Source of the DNA: Methylobacterium isbiliense
GTDB lineage: Bacteria > Pseudomonadota > Alphaproteobacteria > Rhizobiales > Beijerinckiaceae
Length of the DNA stretch: 64,000 nucleotides
Direction: 5' to 3'
Assembly: GCF_022179325.1 (NCBI RefSeq)
Contig: NZ_BPQQ01000018.1
Coordinates: 170,486-234,485 of the forward strand
Shown: positions 26,905-37,511 of the stretch, in pieces
Layout: each line of letters begins with the position of its first letter
Position numbering within the stretch: position 1 is the first letter of the stretch
The notes under the pieces: generated by a model
The model's input: the letters and a program-made list of their open reading frames with translations, nothing else
What the model was told of the DNA's origin: nothing
Database searches by the model: none
Translations under genes and position numbers: made by a program

Positions 26905-29900
26905 TCAGGCCGCCCGTCCGAGCGTTGCGCCGTCGTCCCGGCGCAGCGCGGCCAGGCGGCGCTCCACCTCCGGGCGGATGCGGCGCACCGCCTCCTCCTT
27001 CACCGGGCCGAAGCCCCGCATCCCCTGCGGCGCCCGGGCGATCCACAGCAGCTCCTCCGCGGGCGCCGCGCCGAGGCGCGCGGCCAGCTCGTCCACGATC
27101 CCCTCGAACCAGCGCACGAGGTCGCGTTCCATCCGCCGCTCAGCGGTGTAGCCGAACGGGTCGAGGACGGTGCCGCGCAGCCGCCGCATCCGGGCGAGCA
27201 GCCGGAACGGCGTGCGGATCCAGGGGCCGAAGGCGCGCTTGCGCGGGCGCCCGCGCGCATCGGTGCCCGTGGGCCAGACCGGCGGCGCGAGGTGGTGGAC
27301 GACGCGGTACTCGCCCTCGAACTGCTCGGCGACCCGGTTGAGGAAGCCTGTCTCGACGTGCAGGCGGGCGACCTCGTACTCGTCCTTGTAGGCCATGAGC
27401 CGGAAGAGCGAGCGCGCCACCGCGTCGGTCAGGCTCTCGGTGCCGCGTGCGGCCTCCGCCGTGCGCAGGCGCGCCACCCGGGCGGCGTAGCGCTCCGCGT
27501 AGGCGGCGTCCTGATACTGCGTCAGGAAGGCGACGCGCCGGGTGATCACCGCGTCGAGGGTCTCCGGGGCCTCGTCGCTCGTCCCCCCGAGGGCTTGCCG
27601 GAACCCGGCCGGATCGGCGCCGGCGATCCGGCCCCAGGCGAGGGCGCGCCGGTTCTGCTCCACCGCGACGCCGTTGAGCGCGATGGCGCGCTCCAGCGCC
27701 TCCAGCGAGACCGGCACCAGCCCCCGCTGCCACGCGGCGCCGAGCATCAGCACGTTGGCGAAGACGGTGTCGCCGAGCAGCGCCTCCGCGGCGGCGTTCG
27801 CGTCGAGGGCGGCGAGGTTCGCCTCGCCGGTGATCGCCCGGATCTCCCGCAGGCGCCGCGCGGAGGCGAGGTCGGCATCGGGACGGCGGACGAGGTCGCC
27901 GGTGGGCATCTCGGCGGTGTTGAGGACGGCGCGCAGGCCGCGCCGGTAGGTGCCCGACGCCTTCGGGGACGAGGACACGACGAGGTCGCAGCCGATCAGC
28001 GCGTCCGCCGCCCCCTGGTCGATGCGCACCTGATGCAGGGCGTCCGGCCGCGCGGCGAGCCGCACGTAGCTCAGCACCGGCCCGAACTTCTGCGCGAAGC
28101 CCGTGAAATCGAGCACCGAAGCGCCCTTGCCCTCGAGATGGGCCGCCATGGTGACGAGCGCCCCGATGGTGATGACGCCGGTGCCGCCGACCCCGGTGAT
28201 GAGCAGGTTGTAGGGCTCCGCGAGCGCCGGCGGCGGCGGCGCCGGCAGGCGCGCGGCGCGCTCGGACGGATCGGCGGCAGCCGCGGCCTTGCGCCGTGAC
28301 CCGCCCTCCACCGTGACGAAGCTCGGGCAGAAGCCGTCGAGGCAGGAAAAATCCTTGTTGCAGGTCGAGAGGTTGATCCGCCGCTTGCGGCCGAAGGGCG
28401 TCTCCACGGGTTCGACCGACAGGCAGTTCGAGGCGACCGAGCAGTCGCCGCAGCCCTCGCAGACGAGGTCGTTGATGAGGGCGAAGCGGGCCGGGTCCTG
28501 CAGCGCGCCGCGCTTGCGCCGCCGCCGCTTCTCGGTGGCGCAGGCCTGCACGTAGATCAGGACGGACACGCCCTCGACCTCGCGCAGCTCGCGCTGGACC
28601 GCGTCGAGCGCGTCGCGGTGGTGGAAGCTGGTGCCGGGCGGAAACCGGCTTCGCGCGAAGTCGGTGTCCCCGTCCGAGACCACCGCGATGCGCGCCACGC
28701 CCTCGGCCCGCACCGCCTGGGCGATGCCCTCGACGCTGACCGGGCCGTCGACCGGCTGGCCGCCGGTCATCGCCACCGCGTCGTTGAACAGGATCTTGTA
28801 GGTGATGGTGGCGCGCGCCGCGATCGCCTGACGGATCGCCATCGAGCCCGAGTGGTAGTAGGTGCCCTCGCCGAGGTTCTGGAAGATGTGGCCGCCCCCG
28901 GTGAACAGCGAGGAGGCGGCCCAGTTCACGCCCTCGCCGCCCATCTGGATCAGCGAACCCGTCTCCCGGTCCATCCACGAGGCCATGAAGTGGCAGCCGA
29001 TGCCGGCGAGCGCCTTCGAGCCCTCCGGCACCCGGGTCGAGGTGTTGTGCGGGCAGCCCGAGCAGAAATAGGGCGTGCGCGCCGCGCCCGGCACCGCGAT
29101 CAGCCGGTCCGGCTCGGGCGCCAGCCGGGCGGCGCGCGCCGTGAGGCTGAGCCCCGGGAAGATCGCGTCGAGCCGGGACGCCACGATGCCGGCGAGCAGG
29201 CGCGGCGAGAGTTCGCCGGTCCAGGGGATCAGCCGCGCTCCGGTCTCGTCGTGCTTGCCGACCATGCGCTCGGGCTTGGCGCCCGGATAATCGTAGAAGT
29301 ATTCCTTGAACTGGCTCTCGATGATGCCGCGCTTCTCCTCCACGACCAGGATCTCGCGCTTGCCGCGCACGAAGTCGAGCGCGTCGTGCAGCGGCAGCGG
29401 CCACACCATCCCGACCTTGTAGATGTCGAGGCCGATGCGCCGGCAGGCCGCCTCGTCGAGCCCGAGGAGCCGCAGCGCCTCCATCAGGTCGAGGTGCCCC
29501 TTGCCGGTGGTGACGATGCCGTAGGAGGCGTCCGGGATGTCGTAGAGCCGCCGGTCGATCGGGTTGGCACGGGCGAAGGCGTAGACCGCGTGCTTCTTGG
29601 CCTCCATCCGCTCCTCGATCTGGGGGCCCGGCAGGTCGGGCCAGCGGTAGTGAAGGCCGCCGGGCGGCGGCGTGAAGTCGGGTGTCAGGAAACGGCGCGG
29701 GGGGGCAAGGTCGACCGAGACCGCGGATTCCACCGTCTCGGACACCGCCTTGAACCCGACCCACATGCCGGAGAACCGCGAGAGCGCGTAGCCGTATTCG
29801 CCGAAGCTCAGGTACTCGGCCACCGAGGCCGGGTTCAGCGTCGGCATGAACCACGACATGAAGGCCACGTCGGACTGGTGCGGCATCGAGGAGGAGACGC

Positions 29901-30366
29901 AGCCGTGGTCGTCGCCCGCCACCACGAGCACGCCGCCATGGGCCGAGGACCCGTAGGCGTTGCCGTGCTTGAGCGCGTCGCCCGCCCGGTCGACCCCCGG
30001 CCCCTTGCCGTACCAGAGCGCGAAGACGCCCTCCACCGTGCGTCCGGGCTGGCTCTCGACCTGCTGCGAGCCCAGCACGGCGGTGGCCGCGAGGTCCTCG
30101 TTCACCGCCGGCAGGAAGGTGATGCGCTCGGCCGCCAGCCGCTCCTTGGCGCGCCAGAGTTCGAGGTCGACGGCGCCGAGCGGCGAGCCGCGGTAGCCCG
30201 AGACGAAGCCCGCGGTGTCGAGCCCGGCCGCGCGGTCGCGGGCGGCCTGATCGAGCAGGATGCGCACCAGCGCCTGCGTGCCCGTGAGATGGACGCGGCC
30301 CGAATCCAGCCGGTAGCGGTCCGCGAGATCGTAGGGGAGGAGGGACTTGGTGGGACCGAGGGACAT
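26905..30366 (-). CDS. Fused indolepyruvate ferredoxin oxidoreductase (IorA-IorB)
   Basis: A 1153-residue single-chain 2-ketoacid ferredoxin oxidoreductase. The N-terminal half carries the pyrimidine- and thiamine-diphosphate-binding domains (VSGYRGSPLGAVDLE, FCSGCPHNTSTR, GIGCHFMASWMD). A ferredoxin-like region (CEGCGDCSVASNCLSVEP) sits near residue 650. The C-terminal gamma-like domain opens LLITGVGGTGVITIGALV. It oxidatively decarboxylates aryl-pyruvates from aromatic amino-acid breakdown. The fusion is the usual proteobacterial form. A divergent Lrp-type gene shares its 129-base promoter region and is the likely regulator. Confidence 0.88.
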   Translation of the reverse strand: MSLGPTKSLLPYDLADRYRLDSGRVHLTGTQALVRILLDQAARDRAAGLDTAGFVSGYRGSPLGAVDLELWRAKERLAAERITFLPAVNEDLAATAVLGSQQVESQPGRTVEGVFALWYGKGPGVDRAGDALKHGNAYGSSAHGGVLVVAGDDHGCVSSSMPHQSDVAFMSWFMPTLNPASVAEYLSFGEYGYALSRFSGMWVGFKAVSETVESAVSVDLAPPRRFLTPDFTPPPGGLHYRWPDLPGPQIEERMEAKKHAVYAFARANPIDRRLYDIPDASYGIVTTGKGHLDLMEALRLLGLDEAACRRIGLDIYKVGMVWPLPLHDALDFVRGKREILVVEEKRGIIESQFKEYFYDYPGAKPERMVGKHDETGARLIPWTGELSPRLLAGIVASRLDAIFPGLSLTARAARLAPEPDRLIAVPGAARTPYFCSGCPHNTSTRVPEGSKALAGIGCHFMASWMDRETGSLIQMGGEGVNWAASSLFTGGGHIFQNLGEGTYYHSGSMAIRQAIAARATITYKILFNDAVAMTGGQPVDGPVSVEGIAQAVRAEGVARIAVVSDGDTDFARSRFPPGTSFHHRDALDAVQRELREVEGVSVLIYVQACATEKRRRRKRGALQDPARFALINDLVCEGCGDCSVASNCLSVEPVETPFGRKRRINLSTCNKDFSCLDGFCPSFVTVEGGSRRKAAAAADPSERAARLPAPPPPALAEPYNLLITGVGGTGVITIGALVTMAAHLEGKGASVLDFTGFAQKFGPVLSYVRLAARPDALHQVRIDQGAADALIGCDLVVSSSPKASGTYRRGLRAVLNTAEMPTGDLVRRPDADLASARRLREIRAITGEANLAALDANAAAEALLGDTVFANVLMLGAAWQRGLVPVSLEALERAIALNGVAVEQNRRALAWGRIAGADPAGFRQALGGTSDEAPETLDAVITRRVAFLTQYQDAAYAERYAARVARLRTAEAARGTESLTDAVARSLFRLMAYKDEYEVARLHVETGFLNRVAEQFEGEYRVVHHLAPPVWPTGTDARGRPRKRAFGPWIRTPFRLLARMRRLRGTVLDPFGYTAERRMERDLVRWFEGIVDELAARLGAAPAEELLWIARAPQGMRGFGPVKEEAVRRIRPEVERRLAALRRDDGATLGRAA

Positions 30367-30454
30367 GGGGGCGGCACTCCGGAGCCTCTCCAGTCTGGCC
30401 CCGGCGTGTCGGAAGATGCTACCGTTCTTGCCGGCGGCCCGGTCCCGTCTGGAC

Positions 30455-30490
30455 GATCCTGCCGGAACCAAGGGGCTTCACGGCAGGATC
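30455..30490. promoter_or_regulatory. 10-bp inverted repeat between ior and lrp genes
   Basis: GATCCTGCCG (30455-30464) and CGGCAGGATC (30481-30490) are exact reverse complements with a 16-base spacer, ending five bases before the Lrp-family ATG. Lrp/AsnC proteins bind such separated sites. It is a good candidate for autoregulation and control of the divergent ior gene, but could also be an mRNA hairpin covering the ribosome site. Confidence 0.45.
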
Positions 30491-30495
30491 TCGCG

Positions 30496-30951
30496 ATGCT
30501 CGACAAGGCGGACCGGCGCGTGCTCCAGCGCCTGCAGGCGGAGGGGCGGATCACCAATCAGGATCTCGCCGAGGCGACCGGCCTCTCGGCCTCGGCCTGC
30601 TGGCGGCGGGTGAAGGCGCTGGAGGAGAGCGGCGTCGTGCGGGGCTACGCGGCCCTGGTCGATCGCGAGAAGGCGGGTTTCGCCACGGCGGCGATCCTGC
30701 ACGTGTCGCTCGAACGCCACGATTCCCGCTTCGTCGAGGAGTTCGAGCGCCGGGTGCGCGAGCGCCCCGAGATCCTCGACTGCTTCGCCACCACCGGCGA
30801 CGCGGACTACCACCTGCGCGTCGTCGTGGCCGACGTGGCCGCCTACAACGCCCTGCTGGACGGCTTCCTGTTCCGCCTGCCGGGCATCCGGCAGGTGCGC
30901 ACGAACGTGGTGCTCAAGGAGATCAAGTCGGGGGTGGCGCTGCCGCTGTGA
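30496..30951 (+). CDS. Lrp/AsnC family transcriptional regulator
   Basis: A 151-residue regulator. An N-terminal helix-turn-helix (LDKADRRVLQRLQAEGRITN, then LAEATGLSASACWRRV) is followed by the RAM ligand domain (PEILDCFATTGDADYHLRVV). Typical ligands are amino acids. It is divergent from the fused indolepyruvate oxidoreductase, so it most likely controls aromatic amino-acid catabolism in response to an amino acid; this rests on gene position. Confidence 0.9.
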   Translation: MLDKADRRVLQRLQAEGRITNQDLAEATGLSASACWRRVKALEESGVVRGYAALVDREKAGFATAAILHVSLERHDSRFVEEFERRVRERPEILDCFATTGDADYHLRVVVADVAAYNALLDGFLFRLPGIRQVRTNVVLKEIKSGVALPL

Positions 30952-30990
30952 CGCTGCGGCCGCGCGATCCGCCCCGGCGGACCCGGGCCC

Positions 30991-31365
30991 TCAGGCTACC
31001 GGGCGGACCGCGTCGAGGAGCTGCGCCTGATGGTAGGGCTTGGGGACGAACAGCCCCGCCTCCGGCACGTCGTCGCGCCCCGGCGTGAAGCGGCCGGAGG
31101 TGATGACGACGCGGATGGCGGGCCAGCGCTCGGCGACGCGCCGGGCGAGCGCGAAGCCGTTCATCGATCCGGGCATGTCCACATCGGTGAACAGGGCGGC
31201 GATGTCGGACCGGCTCTCGAGGATCCCCAGGGCCTCATCCGCCGTGGCGGCCTCGGCCACCACGAAGCCGGCCTCTTCGAGCATGTCCACCGCCAGCATC
31301 CGGACGAGACCCTCATCCTCCACCACGAGAACGACCGGCGGGGGGAGGGCAGGGGAGAGCGTCAT
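30991..31365 (-). CDS. Single-domain response regulator (CheY-like receiver)
   Basis: A 124-residue receiver domain with no output domain. VVLVVEDEGLVRMLAVDML supplies the acidic pair, FTDVDMPGSMNG the phospho-acceptor aspartate, VITSGR the switch Ser/Thr and FVPKPYH the conserved lysine. Proteins of this kind pair with HWE or hybrid kinases in alphaproteobacteria; two kinases lie 10-14 kb away but there is no direct link. The start at 31365 lacks a clear ribosome site, and in-frame ATGs exist further upstream. Confidence 0.85.
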   Translation of the reverse strand: MTLSPALPPPVVLVVEDEGLVRMLAVDMLEEAGFVVAEAATADEALGILESRSDIAALFTDVDMPGSMNGFALARRVAERWPAIRVVITSGRFTPGRDDVPEAGLFVPKPYHQAQLLDAVRPVA

Positions 31366-31597
31366 ACGGGTCAGAACGATGTTCGCCTTTGTTAGTTTCG
31401 CAGGCCGCCTCCGACCATTGGCGACTTGCGCGTCGCGACTCATGCCAACGGCCCAGGATGCTGACGCATCGCTCTCGATCCCGGGCAAGCCCGGGACCGA
31501 CGGGGCCGTCGAGCCAACTCGAATGTTCGGCATCAAGCCGAGGGCTTGGCGACACTGCGAGAGCGGCACCAAAGGTCGCCTTCAACGGCTGTTGACG

Positions 31598-32170
31598 TCA
31601 GCCCTCCGCCTCGGCCTCGACCAGCAGGCGCCAGGGCCCTGGCGTCACCGCGTCGAGGGGCCAGCAGGTGGCCAGCACCAGCCTCCGGCCCGGCGCCGCG
31701 GGATCGAGGCCCGAGGCGTCGAAGCGCACCACGCGGCGGCCGGTGACGCGGAACCGCACGCTGCGCCCGTCGCGCCGCGTCACCGCGATCGGGTCGCCGG
31801 GCGCCAGCGCGTCGAGGCCGCGGAAGTGCAGGTCGCGGTGCGCGGCGTAGATTGCGGTGCCGGGCTCGCCCGGCTCCGGCGTCCCCGCAACGTGGCCGGG
31901 GCCGAAGGCCAGCGCCTGCCCGCTCGCGCCCGCGAGCGCGACGAGGCTGCGGCCCTGGAGCGAGAGGCGGGCCACCGGCACCGTGTCGGCGGAGGGCCAG
32001 GGGCGCACGTCGCGCCCGCCCGCGGCGAGGCTCGCCGCGAAGGCGCGCTCCAGCAGCACCTGCGCGAGGGCGGCCTTGGCCCGCAGCCACAGCGCGTCGC
32101 CGACGAGCGCCAGCCCGCCGGCGAGGAGAAGGGCGGCGAGGACCGCCCTCCCGCGGCTGAGCCGCCTCAT
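31598..32170 (-). CDS. Class GN sortase
   Basis: A 190-residue membrane-anchored transpeptidase of the Gram-negative (class GN) sortase group. One N-terminal membrane helix (about 8-30) is followed by the sortase barrel with catalytic His111 (IYAAHRDLHF), Cys169 (LVLATCWPLD) and Arg181 (GPWRLLV). Its start overlaps the end of the VIT/VWA gene by four bases. That neighbour carries the sorting signal this enzyme should recognise, so the pair is a dedicated enzyme-substrate unit as described for proteobacterial sortases. Confidence 0.85.
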   Translation of the reverse strand: MRRLSRGRAVLAALLLAGGLALVGDALWLRAKAALAQVLLERAFAASLAAGGRDVRPWPSADTVPVARLSLQGRSLVALAGASGQALAFGPGHVAGTPEPGEPGTAIYAAHRDLHFRGLDALAPGDPIAVTRRDGRSVRFRVTGRRVVRFDASGLDPAAPGRRLVLATCWPLDAVTPGPWRLLVEAEAEG

Positions 32171-34401
32171 CGGGTGAGCCTGCGGCCGCGCAGGGCCAGC
32201 AGTCCCAGCGCGAGGAGCGACAGGCCGAGCCAGAGGTGGAGCGGGGCCGGGCTCGCGGTCTGCGGCAGGTCGATGCCGCGGGAGGCCGCGGGCGCCGCCG
32301 TGGGGACCGGCGCGGCCGCGCGCCGCTCGCGCGGGGCCGGGGCGGAGCCGCGCTCCCCGAACACGGCCGCGAAATCCCAGCCCGCCGGCAGGTTCAGGGG
32401 CAGGTCGGCGGCGGTCAGGGCCACGCCGGCCGGGCGCCGGGGCGTGGCGTCCACCGCGACGAGGCTGGTGAGGCGGGTCATCAGCCCGTGCTCCAGGGCC
32501 AGCGACAGGATCGCCGCATCGGCTGTCGCGGCGGGCAGGCGCCCGGTGAGGCGGGCGGTCTCGGCCGCCCCGATCCTGGCGCGGGCCCAGACCTTGCCGA
32601 TGCCCGCGCCCGGCACCGCCGCGGCGAGGTCCACCGCCTGCTCCCACGGCTGCCCGCCGACGTGGCCCCGCAGGGTGAGCGTCCCGGCCACCCGCCCGAG
32701 CTTGGCGGCGATCACCACCGGCTCGCCACGGTAGAGGTCCGGCAGCAGGTCGGGCGTGGCGTCGATGCCGGGCTCCGAGAAGCGGGCGGAGAGGTCGGTG
32801 ACGACCGGGCTCTCCAGCTTGGCGAACAGCGCGCGGGTGCGCTCGGCCACTTGGTCGATCGCGCCGATCACCGTGTCGCTGCCGCGCCCGAGCTCGGCGG
32901 CGTGGCGCAGCAGGTGCCCGTTGGGCGCCGAGCCGATGCCGACCATGAACAGCCGCGAGCGGCCCCGCCCGGCGGCGATCGCGGAAAAGATCTGCTCCTC
33001 GTTGCCGATCGCGCCATCGGTCAGGAAGATCACTTGGCGCACCCGGCCGGTCTCCTCCGGGTGCGGGTCGGCGAGCGCGGCCTTCAGCGGCGCCAGCATC
33101 TCGGTGCCGCCCCGCGCCTCCAGGCCCGCCACGAAGCGCCGGGCCTCGTCGAGGTGGGCGGCATCCGCCGGCACCGGCTCGGGGAAGAGCTGCTCCATCG
33201 TGTTGTCGAAGCGGATGACGGTGAAGCGGTCGGCGGGCGTCAGGCGGTCGAGGGCGAGGAGCAGGCTCGCCTTGGCCTGCCGCATCGAGGCGCCGGCCAT
33301 CGAGCCCGAATTGTCGATCACGAACACCACGTCCCGCGGCAGGCGCTGCGCGGCCGGAGCGCCGGGCGGCAGCACGGCGCCGTCAGGCGGCGGCACGGCG
33401 CCGTCAGGCGGCGGCACGGCGCCGTCAGGCGGCGTCAGGACCGCCAGCATGTACTCGTCGGCGCCGACCCGCTCGCGGAACAGCCCGATCGTCGGCGCGT
33501 GGCGCGGGGCCGCCGTCCAGGTGAGTTCGAAGTCGCGGTCGGCCGGGACCGGCCCCGCGTCGAGGGTGATGCGGCGGCTCTCCGGCCCGGTCTCCTCGGT
33601 CCGCACCGCATGGGTGCCGCTCCTCACCGTGCCGAGGGGAAAGCCCGCCCGCAGGCTCACGCCGAGCGAAACGGGGTTCACTGGCGCGTGCGCGGCCGGA
33701 TCGAGCACCGGCGGGGTGATCCGCGCGCGGTCCGGGACCGGATCGGCGCCGGCCTCGGAGCCCGCCGCCTCGGCGGCCGGGGCGACCAGGGGCGGGGCCG
33801 GATTGTAGCGCGGCGCGACCACCAGGGGCACGCGCAGGGCGTGGGTGCCGCCCGAGAGGCGGACCGGCTGCTGGTAGGTGATCTGCACCAGCACCGTCTC
33901 GCCCGGGGCGACGTTGGCGACGCTGTTGGTGAAGACATTCGGGCGCTCCTGCTCGGTGAGCGCGGCGGCGCGGCCCGACCGGCGGGCGGCCTCGTAGTCC
34001 CGGCGTGCCGCGGCGCGCTCGCGGATGTCGGCCACGATCACCCGCTCGCCGACCACGAGCTTCATCGAATCCACCGCCGCGTCCTCCGGCAGCGGATACA
34101 CGTAGGTGCCCTCCACCCACTCACCGGTGGTGTTGCGGAAGGCTTGCGTCACCACCGCCCGGGCGGTCGGGCCGCTGACCTCGACCGCGACATCGGTCGC
34201 GAGCTGGGGCGCCTCGACGGGTGCGGCATCGGGGGGGCGCAGCAGCAGGGCGCCGCTGCCGGGGGCCGCCTTGACCCCATGGGCGGAGAGCCAGGCGGCG
34301 AGGCCGAGGACGAGCGGCGTCAGGGCGCGCCGCAGGATCGAGGCGGACGGACGGGCGCCCGCGGGCGCCCGCGCCGCCCGCAGGGCAGGCATGGGGATCA
34401 T
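32167..34401 (-). CDS. Sortase-target VIT/VWA surface protein
   Basis: A 744-residue exported protein. After an N-terminal signal helix comes a VIT domain (about 45-170: AVVTQAFRNTTGEWVEGTYV, VYPLPEDAAVDSM), then a linker and a von Willebrand A domain with a complete MIDAS start (FVIDNSGSMAG). The C-terminus is a sorting signal: LPQTA at about residue 712, a hydrophobic helix and RGRRLTR. It matches the marine proteobacterial sortase-target family. A run of three PPPDGAV heptads lies just before the VWA domain. ATG 34401 has GGAG seven bases upstream. Confidence 0.87.
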   Translation of the reverse strand: MIPMPALRAARAPAGARPSASILRRALTPLVLGLAAWLSAHGVKAAPGSGALLLRPPDAAPVEAPQLATDVAVEVSGPTARAVVTQAFRNTTGEWVEGTYVYPLPEDAAVDSMKLVVGERVIVADIRERAAARRDYEAARRSGRAAALTEQERPNVFTNSVANVAPGETVLVQITYQQPVRLSGGTHALRVPLVVAPRYNPAPPLVAPAAEAAGSEAGADPVPDRARITPPVLDPAAHAPVNPVSLGVSLRAGFPLGTVRSGTHAVRTEETGPESRRITLDAGPVPADRDFELTWTAAPRHAPTIGLFRERVGADEYMLAVLTPPDGAVPPPDGAVPPPDGAVLPPGAPAAQRLPRDVVFVIDNSGSMAGASMRQAKASLLLALDRLTPADRFTVIRFDNTMEQLFPEPVPADAAHLDEARRFVAGLEARGGTEMLAPLKAALADPHPEETGRVRQVIFLTDGAIGNEEQIFSAIAAGRGRSRLFMVGIGSAPNGHLLRHAAELGRGSDTVIGAIDQVAERTRALFAKLESPVVTDLSARFSEPGIDATPDLLPDLYRGEPVVIAAKLGRVAGTLTLRGHVGGQPWEQAVDLAAAVPGAGIGKVWARARIGAAETARLTGRLPAATADAAILSLALEHGLMTRLTSLVAVDATPRRPAGVALTAADLPLNLPAGWDFAAVFGERGSAPAPRERRAAAPVPTAAPAASRGIDLPQTASPAPLHLWLGLSLLALGLLALRGRRLTR
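33370..33435 (-). repeat. Three 21-bp in-frame tandem repeats
   Basis: A 21-base unit repeated about three times with almost no change encodes (PPPDGAV)3 in the VIT/VWA protein. It is an extended proline-rich linker between domains and likely varies in copy number between strains. Confidence 0.7.
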
Positions 34402-34634
34402 CGTCGAACTCCGGATCGGCCGGTCCAATACCGGTTGATCCGAAGGCTCGCGCGGCGGGCCGGGCGCGGCCACGGGCAGCTTCGCCCTTCTTCGGCCAAG
34501 CCCCGGACGGCGGGTGCGGAACCGGGCGCGGCGCGGCGGATGCGTCCGGGTCCGGTGCGCAGGCGTGCGCGCCGGTCAGGGTGCGGGCGCCGTCGGGTTC
34601 CGCGCGAGGCGGCGCCGCGCCCGCCCGGCCCCGC

Positions 34635-36461
<1,827 letters not shown>

Positions 36462-36513
36462 GGGGGCTCCGGGAGAGGCTTCAGAGTCCAGATCGTGGAT
36501 CGGGCATGAGGAA

Positions 36514-36537
36514 CCCCTCTCCCATGCGGGAGAGGGG
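36514..36537. repeat. Perfect 10-bp hairpin between ABC genes
   Basis: CCCCTCTCCC, loop ATGC, GGGAGAGGGG lies in the 117-base gap between the permease stop and the ATPase start. Without a T-run it is more likely an mRNA-stabilising or attenuating hairpin than a terminator. It could lower ATPase expression relative to upstream genes. Confidence 0.45.
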
Positions 36538-36578
36538 GGCCCGCGTTTCGCGCGCGGAGCGTTGCGCATGAGGGGAGC

Positions 36579-37511
36579 TCACAGCACCCGCCGCGGGTCG
36601 AGCGCGTCCCGCAGGCCGTCGCCGATGAAGTTGATGGACAGGACGGTCAGGAAGATCGCCGCGCCCGGAAACAGCGCCCAGTGGGGCGCGACGTCGAGAT
36701 GGTCCTTGGCGTCGAACAGGAGCCGGCCCCAGGTCGGGATGTCGGGCGGGAAGCCGAGGCCGAGGAAGGAGAGCGTGGATTCGGCGATGATCGCCGCCGA
36801 GACCTCGATGGTCGCCGCCACGATCACCGGGCCGATGGCGTTGGGCAGGATGTGGCGCGTCACCTGATGCAGCGGCCCGGCCCCCTGCGCGCGCGCCGCC
36901 TCCACGAACTCCTTCTCGCGCAGGGAGAGGAACTGCGCCCGCACGAGGCGGGCGACGGGCATCCAGCGCAGGCCGCCGATGACCGCGACGATCATCACGA
37001 ACACCCCGCCCTCGACCCCGAACACCTCCTTCAGCCGGTCGCGGAAGAGGTAGATGACGAGGAGCAGCAGCGGCAGCTGCGGCAGCGACAGGAACAGGTC
37101 GGTGAGCCACATCAGGGCGGAATCGAGGAACCCGCGCGACATGCCGGCGAGCGCCCCCACGGCGACGCCGACGAGGGTCGAGATCAGCATCGCGGCGAAG
37201 CCGACGGCGAGCGAGATGCGCCCGCCGTAGATCATGCGGGCGAGAAGGTCCTGGCCGAGATCGTCGGTGCCGAACGGGTGCTGGGGGGAGGGGCCCTGCA
37301 GCATGGCCGAGAAGTCGATCTCGTCGATGGCGACCGGCCAGACGAGGCCGCCGACGAGCACGCCGAGCACCATCACGCCGAGCAGCACGCTCGACGCCAC
37401 CGCGAGCCGATGGCGGCGGAAGCGCCGCCACGTGTCGCGGCCCGTGGCGGCGGGCGCGGCCGCGGGCGCCCCCGCCTCAGCGGAAGGAGATGCGAGGGTC
37501 GAGCCAGCCAT
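36579..37511 (-). CDS. Peptide ABC transporter permease (DppC type)
   Basis: A 310-residue inner-membrane permease with about six helices. The N-terminal RRFRRHRLAVASSVLLG and HPFGTDDLGQDLLARMIYGG segments and the cytoplasmic EAA loop (FVEAARAQGAGPLHQVTRHI) are typical of DppC/OppC. Its predicted start overlaps the end of the DppB-type gene by 35 bases. A shorter start cannot be excluded because the first 25 residues are alanine-rich and poorly conserved. Confidence 0.9.
   Translation of the reverse strand: MAGSTLASPSAEAGAPAAAPAATGRDTWRRFRRHRLAVASSVLLGVMVLGVLVGGLVWPVAIDEIDFSAMLQGPSPQHPFGTDDLGQDLLARMIYGGRISLAVGFAAMLISTLVGVAVGALAGMSRGFLDSALMWLTDLFLSLPQLPLLLLVIYLFRDRLKEVFGVEGGVFVMIVAVIGGLRWMPVARLVRAQFLSLREKEFVEAARAQGAGPLHQVTRHILPNAIGPVIVAATIEVSAAIIAESTLSFLGLGFPPDIPTWGRLLFDAKDHLDVAPHWALFPGAAIFLTVLSINFIGDGLRDALDPRRVL

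Noticed and set aside
28618-30495. Long + strand open frame opposite the indolepyruvate oxidoreductase, running into the Lrp gene
   Set aside because: Only the last 151 codons are a real protein (Lrp family). The upstream part is antisense shadow.
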